Source of the DNA: Actinomycetes bacterium | Lineage (GTDB): Bacteria > Actinomycetota > Acidimicrobiia > Acidimicrobiales > Microtrichaceae | NCBI GenBank assembly: GCA_023423215.1 | Contig: JAFAFZ010000257.1 | Location: 1-5,775, forward strand | DNA length: 5,775 nucleotides | Direction: 5' to 3' | Position numbers and translations under genes: made by a program | Notes under the pieces: model-generated | Database searches by the model: none | Seen by the model: the letters and a program-made list of their open reading frames with translations, nothing else | Told to the model about the DNA's origin: nothing | In this document: in pieces, positions 1 to 5,182 of the stretch | Position numbering within the stretch: the first letter of the stretch is position 1 | Layout: every line of letters begins with the position of its first letter

Positions 1-14
1 CACCACCCGGGGGG

Positions 15-30
15 CCGGGGGGGGCCCCGG
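15..30. repeat. G/C-rich hairpin in window-edge leader
   Basis: CCGGGG (15-20) and CCCCGG (25-30) are perfect inverted arms around a GGGG loop. A further run of six G lies at 9-14. The element could be the remains of a terminator for a gene left of the window, or a G-quadruplex-prone tract, since the plus strand has G runs of 6 and 8. No T-tract follows, and no upstream gene is visible to decide its role. Confidence 0.35.
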
Positions 31-33
31 TCG

Positions 34-39
34 TAGGCT
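34..39 (+). promoter_or_regulatory. possible -10 element for the HdeD-like gene
   Basis: TAGGCT fits the loose actinobacterial TAnnnT -10 pattern. It would place transcription initiation near position 46, just ahead of the 49-72 stem-loop. The expected -35 region (about 11-16) is only a G/C run with no TTGAC-like sequence, so this is a weak call based on one hexamer. Confidence 0.2.
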
Positions 40-48
40 CCCGAGAGG

Positions 49-72
49 CTTCGCGTCGTGTGCGACGCGAAG
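49..72 (+). promoter_or_regulatory. 10-bp perfect stem-loop in the 5' leader
   Basis: CTTCGCGTCG (49-58) and CGACGCGAAG (63-72) are exact reverse complements separated by TGTG (59-62). The hairpin ends 8 nt before the Shine-Dalgarno sequence of the HdeD-like gene (GGAGG, 81-85). No T-run follows, so an ordinary intrinsic terminator is not favoured. It could be an mRNA-stabilising 5' hairpin, a translational control element, or at the DNA level a dyad operator. The sequence does not distinguish these. Confidence 0.6.
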
Positions 73-92
73 GACCGCAGGGAGGAACGGCC

Positions 93-641
93 ATGACCTA
101 CCAGGACGTCGAGGTTCGGGGCGTGCCCAAGCACGCGTGGATCCTGTGGCTGGTGCTGGGCGTGCTCAGCACGATCGTCGGCATCTGGCTGATCCTCAGC
201 CCGAACGCTGCGATCACCACGCTGGCGCTGCTGCTCGCGATCGCGCTGTTCATGAACGGCATCGCCGAGCTGGTCACCGCGGGTGATCGCTTCAAGCCCT
301 GGTTCGGCTACCTGCTCGGCGCGATCTTCCTGATCGCCGGGTTCGTCGTCCTGCTGCGCCCCGGAAAGTCGCTGTGGTTCCTGGCGATCGTGGTCGGCAT
401 CGCCATCATCGTCACCGGCCTGGGCCAGCTGATGATGGCGTTCATGGACCGCGAGGCGATCCGCCACTGGGGTTGGCTCGCGCTGCTCGGTGCGGTCGGG
501 GTCGTCGTCGGCATCCTGGCCATCGCCTGGCCCGACATCACCATCTGGGCGCTCGCGCTGCTCATCGGCATCCGCCTGGTGATTTTCGGGATCGTGCAGA
601 TCGCGATCTCGTTCCAGGTCCGCTCGCTCACCGCCGCCTGA
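93..641 (+). CDS. HdeD/DUF308-family integral membrane protein
   Basis: This is a 182-residue, almost wholly hydrophobic protein with about six transmembrane helices (roughly residues 15-37, 39-62, 70-89, 93-117, 126-146, 149-173). It shows three tandem two-helix repeats, each with a Gly followed seven residues later by a loop Pro (G30/P37, G83/P90, G140/P147) and then a helix ending in a Gly-x-x-(Q/E)-type turn. This is the usual layout and length of the HdeD/DUF308 family, whose E. coli member HdeD is tied to acid resistance at high cell density; the biochemical role is unknown. I chose ATG at 93 because GGAGG lies at 81-85 with 7-nt spacing. The in-frame GTG at 60 sits in the loop of the upstream hairpin with no ribosome site. 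The gene converges with the DUF2252 gene. I infer inner-membrane location and possible stress function; nothing here proves acid resistance. Confidence 0.85.
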   Translation: MTYQDVEVRGVPKHAWILWLVLGVLSTIVGIWLILSPNAAITTLALLLAIALFMNGIAELVTAGDRFKPWFGYLLGAIFLIAGFVVLLRPGKSLWFLAIVVGIAIIVTGLGQLMMAFMDREAIRHWGWLALLGAVGVVVGILAIAWPDITIWALALLIGIRLVIFGIVQIAISFQVRSLTAA

Positions 642-646
642 GGTCC

Positions 647-663
647 GACCGGCCCGGCCGGTC
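647..663. terminator. candidate bidirectional terminator between convergent genes
   Basis: GACCGGC (647-653) and GCCGGTC (657-663) form a perfect 7-bp stem with a CCG loop. GAG/CTC can add outer pairs on one side with a 4-nt bulge. It sits in the 55-nt gap between the stop of the HdeD-like gene (639-641) and the stop of the DUF2252 gene (697-699), where a shared terminator would be expected. There is no U-tract on either strand. That is common in high-GC actinobacteria but lowers certainty. Confidence 0.5.
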
Positions 664-696
664 CTCGTCGCAGGCGGGGCTCGCGACCCCGGCTAC

Positions 697-2136
697 CTAC
701 AGGCCCAGCTCGGCCGGGATCTCGCCGGACTGCACGGCGTCGCTGAAGCGTGCGTAGTCCGCCTCGACCTGCGCGCCGTAGGCGACGGCGAAGGACTCCA
801 TGGCGTCCTCGAAGCGCTCGGCCTTGCCCAGGTAGCCGGAGATCGCGATGGGGTCGTCAGAGCGGGCGTGCGCGCGGGCCAGGGTGCGCCCGCACAGCTC
901 GCCGTAGACGACCAGACCCTCGGGCGGCAGGCGGTCGACGTCGACGCTGCCCTTCATGTCGCGCAGCTGGCGGATGTAGTAGTGCCGGCCGGCCGGTCCG
1001 TCGGTCCAGCCGAGGAACACGTCGCTCGCCGCCTGCATGAGGCGCTGCCCGACCACCACGCGCTCGCCCTGGTGCTCGTACTCGCTGGCACCCGCGTACG
1101 GCGCGAGCACCGAGGTCTCGGCCTCCTTCACCTGGAGGAACAGCACGTCGTCCTCGTCGCGGCCGTGCATCAGGCTGATCAGGCAGCGGGTGCCGACGCT
1201 GCCGACGCCCACGACCTTGATCGCCAGGTCGACCTCTCGGAAGCGGCTCAGCAGCTGCTGGTGCTCCGGTCCCATCGAGGTGACGTAGCGGGCGAGCACC
1301 TCCTTCGCGATGTCGTGCCACTCGGGTGCGTCCAGCGGGATGAGCAGCGGCGGCTGGTGACGGATGCGGCGCTCGCCGTCGATGATCTCGGTGAGCTTCG
1401 TGAGGACCTGCGCCGAGGTGCGGTGGCGCGTCTTCTCGAGCGACTTGGCGAGCCGCTTCGGCGAGACGATGCCGGCGAAGCCCTTCATGGCGTCGTCCAG
1501 CACGATGTGCTCGTACCAGATGTCCATCACGTCCATCTCGGCGAGGCGACGGATGTTCTCCCGGTACGACCGCGCCGCGGCTCGTGCGGCCGCACGTCCG
1601 GCGGCGTCCCCCTGGCCCGAGGTGCGTGCCGCGATCACGAAGCTGGTGACGAGCCGCTTCACGTCCCACTCGAACGGGCCCGGGAGCGTCTCGTCGAAGT
1701 CGTTCAGGTCGAACACGAGGTTGCGCTCGGGCGTGCCGTACGAGCCGAAGTTGGACAGGTGGGCGTCACCGCAGAGCTGCGTGCGCAGCGGTGTCGACGG
1801 CGCAAGGCCGAGGTCGCGAGCCATGACGACGGGCGAGCCGCGCATGTACGTGAACGGCGACACCGCCATGCGCCCGTAGCGCACGGGCACCAGCTCGGGG
1901 ACCCGGGTGCGGCTCTGCTCGACGAGCTGCTCGACCGGGTCGATGCGGTCTGCGGGTGCCTCCCACTCACCGAGCACCTCTCGGGGCACGACCTTGCGGA
2001 CCTTCTCGCCGAGCGCCAGGCGCTCCGTCGGCGTGGTCTCGAGCGGGTCCGGGTCGAGGTCGGGGCTCGGCGCGCCCGGGGCGGTGGGCGCGCGGCCGGC
2101 GACGAGTGCGTCGGAGATGAGTTCGTCGATGTCCAT
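697..2136 (-). CDS. DUF2252 family protein (kinase-like fold suspected)
   Basis: The protein has 479 residues, a normal length for DUF2252. Its function is not established. The N-terminus (about 15-45) is Pro/Asp-rich and probably disordered. The core carries family-typical stretches: PFTYMRGS (94-101), CGDAHLSNFGSYG (122-134), FDLNDFDET (142-150), KVVGVGSVGTRC (307-318), LQVKEA (334-339), YYIRQLRDMKGS (386-397) and LCGRTLARAHARS (414-426). GDAHLSNF followed by NDFDE resembles the catalytic loop and metal-binding Asp of aminoglycoside-phosphotransferase-like kinases. The Gly-rich loop and LQVK Lys resemble an ATP-binding N-lobe but come later in the chain. There is no signal peptide or membrane segment, so it is probably cytosolic. 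Start: ATG 2136 has AGGGAG (2142-2147) 5 nt upstream; the in-frame ATG at 2172 has no comparable site. It lies 91 nt downstream of the CPBP gene on the same strand. Substrate and partner are unknown. Confidence 0.9.
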   Translation of the reverse strand: MDIDELISDALVAGRAPTAPGAPSPDLDPDPLETTPTERLALGEKVRKVVPREVLGEWEAPADRIDPVEQLVEQSRTRVPELVPVRYGRMAVSPFTYMRGSPVVMARDLGLAPSTPLRTQLCGDAHLSNFGSYGTPERNLVFDLNDFDETLPGPFEWDVKRLVTSFVIAARTSGQGDAAGRAAARAAARSYRENIRRLAEMDVMDIWYEHIVLDDAMKGFAGIVSPKRLAKSLEKTRHRTSAQVLTKLTEIIDGERRIRHQPPLLIPLDAPEWHDIAKEVLARYVTSMGPEHQQLLSRFREVDLAIKVVGVGSVGTRCLISLMHGRDEDDVLFLQVKEAETSVLAPYAGASEYEHQGERVVVGQRLMQAASDVFLGWTDGPAGRHYYIRQLRDMKGSVDVDRLPPEGLVVYGELCGRTLARAHARSDDPIAISGYLGKAERFEDAMESFAVAYGAQVEADYARFSDAVQSGEIPAELGL

Positions 2137-2146
2137 GGGAGCTCCC
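2137..2146 (-). promoter_or_regulatory. palindromic ribosome binding site of the DUF2252 gene
   Basis: GGGAGCTCCC is a perfect 10-bp palindrome directly before the ATG at 2136. Read on the minus strand, AGGGAG (2147-2142) is the Shine-Dalgarno sequence at 5-nt spacing. This decides the start over the upstream ATG at 2172. The palindrome has no loop, so regulatory folding is not implied. Confidence 0.6.
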
Positions 2147-2227
2147 TGGGGTGGTGGTGGGGCGCCCGTCATCGACAGGTTGCCACTCGAGGTGCCGGTC
2201 GGGCGCAGCCGGCGTGCGATCGGTCGA

Positions 2228-3052
2228 TCAGCGCTGGGCGATCCACGAGAGCAGGTAGCCGAGGCTGTTGGTCGACCAGTGCATGAGCATCGGTGCCGCC
2301 AGGCTGTCCGAGCGGTTCCGCAGCCACGACAGGCCCATGCCCGCCGCCCCGGTGCCGATGACCCCGGCGGTGATGGCCGCTGCTCGGCCGAGCGGGCCCG
2401 GCAGCAGGTCGCGGAAGACGGGGTTGACCTCGTTGACGTTCCAGCTCGGCAGCACGTGCCAGAAGCCGAACAGCAGCGCGGCGAGCAGGTCGGCGCGCAG
2501 CATCCCGTTGGCGTGGCGGGTGAAGCGTCGGCGGAACATGGCCGGCAGCACGCCGCGGAAGGCGATCTCCTCCATGAGCACCGTGCCGAGCGGGACCATC
2601 ACCAGCGCCTGCCAGGCGAGCTGGGCGGCGCTGATGTCGGCGCGGTCGTCCTGGAAGAGGTCCCGCGTCCACGGCGTGAACAGGCCGATCAGGTAGATCG
2701 CGAGCAGCCCGGCCGAGAGGGCGCCGCCCCAGCGCAGGCCGTCCGGCAGCTTGCGGGCGGCCAGGCCGAGCTCGTCGGTCGAGCAGTCGTCGGCCTTGAT
2801 CGCGATGACGAGCAGCACGATGGCGACGCCGCAGTTCCACGGCACGTACGCCCACGAAGGGATGACCTGGTTGGCCATCACGTTCGACACCACCAGGGTG
2901 CCGAGCACGGCCACCATCGGCCAGCGCCGCGGCGTCGTCCCCAGGTCGTGGCGTGCGAGCGCCGCGTCGACCTCGGACCGACCGTCGATGTGTTCGTCGG
3001 CCGGGTCCACGGGGTCGGTCACGGATCGCACGATATCGCCGGTGCCCCTCAT
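2228..3052 (-). CDS. CPBP (CAAX/Abi) family intramembrane metalloprotease
   Basis: This is a 274-residue polytopic membrane protein with about seven hydrophobic segments (roughly 45-62, 71-86, 108-127, 142-162, 183-203, 224-245, 252-271) after a polar 40-residue N-terminus. The CPBP active-site motifs are in the right order: EEIAFR (E161, E162, R166), FGFWH (F195, H199) and HWSTN (H258, N262). The Glu pair and the two His match the catalytic and metal-ligand residues of Rce1-type proteases, so the enzyme looks intact. Known relatives process prenylated CAAX proteins in eukaryotes, or act in bacteriocin immunity and maturation in bacteria. The substrate here is unknown. The start ATG 3052 has only a weak purine site; GTG codons at 3031 and 3022 are alternatives and the first ~10 residues are uncertain. 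The gene begins 22 nt after a small basic ORF on the same strand, and DUF2252 follows 91 nt downstream. Confidence 0.9.
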   Translation of the reverse strand: MRGTGDIVRSVTDPVDPADEHIDGRSEVDAALARHDLGTTPRRWPMVAVLGTLVVSNVMANQVIPSWAYVPWNCGVAIVLLVIAIKADDCSTDELGLAARKLPDGLRWGGALSAGLLAIYLIGLFTPWTRDLFQDDRADISAAQLAWQALVMVPLGTVLMEEIAFRGVLPAMFRRRFTRHANGMLRADLLAALLFGFWHVLPSWNVNEVNPVFRDLLPGPLGRAAAITAGVIGTGAAGMGLSWLRNRSDSLAAPMLMHWSTNSLGYLLSWIAQR

Positions 3053-3074
3053 CCCGGCGCGGCGCGGGGGACGC

Positions 3075-3218
3075 TCAGGCGGCCGGCAGGACGGCGCGGG
3101 TCACGGCGCGGCCGAGGGCCTCGCGGGAGGCCTCGAAGCGCGCCATGTCGAGCTCGAGCTCGTGGGTCATGCGGCGGCGCTTCCGTCGTTCGGTTCGTCG
3201 GTGGAGGATCGATCGCAC
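3075..3218 (-). CDS. small cationic protein, 47 residues, unknown function
   Basis: I do not recognise this ORF. It opens with GTG at 3218, preceded on the minus strand by AGGAG (3228-3224) at 5-nt spacing, which is a better ribosome site than the downstream CPBP gene has. The product starts MRSILHRRTERRKRRRM, with a very basic stretch at residues 7-16. A mixed-charge segment that could form an amphipathic helix follows (about 19-42), ending VLPAA. An internal ATG (3170) would give a 31-residue version without the basic run but lacks as good a site. The stop is 22 nt before the CPBP start, so the two are probably co-transcribed. It could be a short leader ORF coupling translation to the protease, a nucleic-acid- or membrane-binding small protein, or a chance ORF. 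Support is the ribosome site, position and composition, not homology. Confidence 0.45.
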   Translation of the reverse strand: MRSILHRRTERRKRRRMTHELELDMARFEASREALGRAVTRAVLPAA

Positions 3219-3323
3219 GAGGGCTCCTGGGTGTCGACCGGCGGCGTGCCGGTGGAGTTCCGCCACCTCTCCCGTCGGCAGGTGCGCGCCGGATGTGAGG
3301 CGGGCGTGGAGCGGAGGTGGGTC

Positions 3324-3341
3324 GGATCGTGGGGATCGTGG
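3324..3341 (+). repeat. tandem 9-bp direct repeat
   Basis: GGATCGTGG occurs twice head to tail (3324-3332 and 3333-3341). A degenerate third unit, GGTGCGTCG, follows at 3342-3350 (6 of 9 matching). It lies about 83 nt before the amidohydrolase start in the divergent region, so it could be a regulator binding array or simple slippage. Confidence 0.6.
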
Positions 3342-3367
3342 GGTGCGTCGCGGTCGCCGGCCTCGGA

Positions 3368-3396
3368 CTGACACCGCCTGCTCGACGTGGCAGCGT
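3368..3396 (+). promoter_or_regulatory. weak candidate promoter for the amidohydrolase
   Basis: CTGACA (3368-3373) matches the TTGACA -35 consensus at five of six positions. At 17-bp spacing lies CAGCGT (3391-3396), which keeps only the A2 and T6 bases of a -10 box. Initiation would fall near 3403 and leave a leader of about 20 nt before ATG 3424. The poor -10 makes this tentative. Confidence 0.22.
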
Positions 3397-3423
3397 GGAG
3401 GCTCCAGACGCCAGGGGGGTCCG

Positions 3424-5172
3424 ATGGCCGATCTCATCATCCGCAACGGCATGCTCGTCGACGGCACCGGGGCGCCGCCGCGGGCCGGCGACGTCGAGGT
3501 GACCGACGGGGTGATCACCGCCGTCGGCGACGTCGACGGGGGCGCGACGAGGGAGATCGACGCCGACGGCGCGTACGTGACCCCCGGCTTCATCGACATC
3601 CACACCCACTTCGACGGCCAGGTGACGTGGGATCCGATCGTGGCGCCCTCGTCGCTGCACGGCGTGACGACGATCGCCATGGGCAACTGCGGCGTCGGCT
3701 TCGCCCCGGCGGCGCCGGACCGCCACGAGTGGCTGATCGGGCTGCTCGAGGGCGTCGAGGACATCCCGGGCGCCGCGCTGGCCGAAGGGCTGACCTGGGA
3801 CTGGGAGACGTTCCCGCAGTACCTCGACTCGCTCGATGCGAAGCCCCACACCGTCGACATGGGCGTGCACGTCCCGCACGCCGCGCTGCGCACGTTCGTG
3901 ATGGGGGAGCGGGGTGCGGACCACCTCGAGGTGCCCACCGAGGGCGAGCTCGAGGAGATGGCCCGTCAGGTGCGTGAGGCGATGGCCGCCGGCGCGATCG
4001 GGTTCGCGACCTCTCGCACCGAGATCCACCGCACCTCGACCGGGGCCAACATCGGCACGCTCAGCGCGTCGGAGGTCGAGCTGCTCACCATCGCCCACGC
4101 GCTGCGTGACGCCGATGCGGGGGTGGTCCAGCTCATCAGCGACCTGTACCAGACCCCCGACGACGAGCTCGCGCAGCGCGAGCTCGACCTGCTCGAGGCG
4201 TTCACCCGGACCAGCGGACGACCGCTGTCGTTCACGATGCAGCAGGCGTACCACTCGCCGGAGCGGTGGCGGTTCCAGATGGACTGGGTGGACCGGATGG
4301 TCGCCTCGGGCCTGGACGTGAAGGCGCAGGTCGCCTCCCGCCCGATCGGCGTGCTGCTCGGCCTGCAGGCCACCGCCAACCCGTTCGCGTTCTGCGCGTC
4401 CTTCGGCGAGCTCGCCTTCCTGTCGCCGGACGAGAAGCTGGCCGCCCTGCGCGACCCCGAGCGCAAGCGCCGCATCCTGGCCGAGCACGCGGAGATCGCC
4501 GCGACCCTCGAGCCGGGCATCGTGCAGCAGATCATGTGCGGCTTCGACGTGATCTTCCGGCTGAGCGATCCCGTCGACTACGAGATGGACAAGGACTGGT
4601 CGATCGCCGCCGAGGCCGCGGCGGCGGGCACGACGCCCGAGTCGATGGTCTACGACCTGCTGCTCGAGCGCGACGGCACGCAGCTGCTCTACCTGCCGCT
4701 GTTCAACTTCGCCCACGGCAACTTCGACGACATCCACGAGATGATCACGTCGCCCAACACGCTCTTCGGCCTGTCGGACGCCGGCGCGCACTGCGGCGCC
4801 ATCTGCGACGCGTCGATGACGACGTCCTCGCTCACCGTGTGGAGCCGCGACCGCACCCGCGGCGACAAGGTGCCGATCGAGCAGATCGTGCACGGCCACA
4901 CGCAGCGCAACGCCCGGCACATGGGCTGGCTCGACCGTGGTGTCCTGGCGCCGGGCCAGGTCGCGGACCTGAACGTCATCGACCTGGACGCGCTGGCGTG
5001 CCACCCGCCGACGATCGTGCACGACCTGCCGGCCGGCGGCCGGCGGCTGATGCAGACCGCTGCCGGCTACCTCTGGACCGTGAAGTCGGGCGCCGTGACC
5101 TTCGAGTCGGGCCAGCACACCGGCGAGCTGCCCGGCGAGCTGCTGCGCGGCACCCGGCCCGCGCCGCGCTGA
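3424..5172 (+). CDS. amidohydrolase family 3 / N-acyl-D-amino-acid deacylase-like protein
   Basis: A 582-residue metal-dependent hydrolase of the D-aminoacylase-like branch (COG3653 type), probably cytosolic; relatives release D-amino acids from N-acyl-D-amino acids or hydrolyse related amide or cyclic bonds. The N-terminal composite beta domain starts ADLIIRNGMLVDGTG, then comes the barrel entry GFIDIHTHFDGQ (H60, H62, D64). MGNCGVGF holds C89, aligning with the bridging Cys of D-aminoacylase. The late barrel motif is GLSDAGAHCG (D452, H456). The C-terminus has the usual GWLDRGVLAPGQVADLNVID (501-520). The expected histidines of the second metal site are not evident: VVQLISD and SFTMQQ occupy those regions. 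ATG 3424 follows AGGGGGG (3413-3419), and everything upstream in frame lacks family similarity. The gene stands alone on its strand and converges with the FAD oxidoreductase. Exact substrate is not predictable; family assignment is strong. Confidence 0.88.
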   Translation: MADLIIRNGMLVDGTGAPPRAGDVEVTDGVITAVGDVDGGATREIDADGAYVTPGFIDIHTHFDGQVTWDPIVAPSSLHGVTTIAMGNCGVGFAPAAPDRHEWLIGLLEGVEDIPGAALAEGLTWDWETFPQYLDSLDAKPHTVDMGVHVPHAALRTFVMGERGADHLEVPTEGELEEMARQVREAMAAGAIGFATSRTEIHRTSTGANIGTLSASEVELLTIAHALRDADAGVVQLISDLYQTPDDELAQRELDLLEAFTRTSGRPLSFTMQQAYHSPERWRFQMDWVDRMVASGLDVKAQVASRPIGVLLGLQATANPFAFCASFGELAFLSPDEKLAALRDPERKRRILAEHAEIAATLEPGIVQQIMCGFDVIFRLSDPVDYEMDKDWSIAAEAAAAGTTPESMVYDLLLERDGTQLLYLPLFNFAHGNFDDIHEMITSPNTLFGLSDAGAHCGAICDASMTTSSLTVWSRDRTRGDKVPIEQIVHGHTQRNARHMGWLDRGVLAPGQVADLNVIDLDALACHPPTIVHDLPAGGRRLMQTAAGYLWTVKSGAVTFESGQHTGELPGELLRGTRPAPR

Positions 5173-5182
5173 CCGAGTCGGA

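Larger units (their letters stand above)
3219..3423. promoter_or_regulatory. divergent intergenic region with inverted and tandem repeats
   Basis: These 205 nt lie between the minus-strand small ORF/CPBP group and the plus-strand amidohydrolase and should hold promoters for both. Visible items are an inverted repeat ACCGGC (3237-3242)/GCCGGT (3248-3253) just upstream of the small ORF ribosome site, GGTGG (3251-3255)/CCACC (3263-3267), a tandem 9-bp repeat (3324-3341), and a weak plus-strand -35-like CTGACA (3368-3373). No tRNA, riboswitch or further convincing gene was seen. A GTG-started frame at 3317 has a hydrophobic beginning but is best explained by the repeat and overlap with the amidohydrolase start. 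Confidence 0.5.

Noticed and set aside
60..92. GTG-initiated 11-residue N-terminal extension of the HdeD-like protein
   Set aside because: The GTG lies in the loop of the 49-72 stem-loop without a ribosome site, while ATG 93 has GGAGG at 7-nt spacing.
2137..2172. 12-residue N-terminal extension of the DUF2252 protein from ATG 2172
   Set aside because: The Pro-rich extension contains the AGGGAG ribosome site of ATG 2136, and no comparable site precedes 2172.
2162..2206. GCGCCCG/CGGGCGC inverted arms in the CPBP-DUF2252 gap
   Set aside because: The 7-bp G/C arms are 31 nt apart, which is expected by chance at this GC content, and they match no terminator or riboswitch layout.
2218..2229. GATCG-GT-CGATC inverted repeat overlapping the CPBP stop codon
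   Set aside because: A 5-bp arm with a 2-nt spacer is too short to call an operator or terminator, and GATC/CGATC words are frequent in this composition.
868..2286. 472-codon plus-strand open frame opposite the DUF2252 gene
   Set aside because: It is antisense to a clear DUF2252 gene, low in complexity (Arg/Ala/Val/His-rich) and matches no family. It is open because high third-position GC removes stops from the opposite strand.
1907..3298. 463-codon plus-strand open frame across the DUF2252/CPBP junction
   Set aside because: It is antisense to two recognised genes and their gap, with skewed composition and no ribosome site or motif.
3317..3502. 61-codon plus-strand ORF with a hydrophobic, signal-like start
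   Set aside because: The hydrophobic start comes from translating the tandem 9-bp repeat. The rest overlaps the amidohydrolase start in another frame and is low in complexity.
3049..5118. 689-codon minus-strand open frame opposite the amidohydrolase
   Set aside because: It covers a well-supported amidohydrolase on the other strand, and its translation is Arg/Val/Asp/His-rich with no recognisable domain. It is a GC-driven shadow, despite its length.
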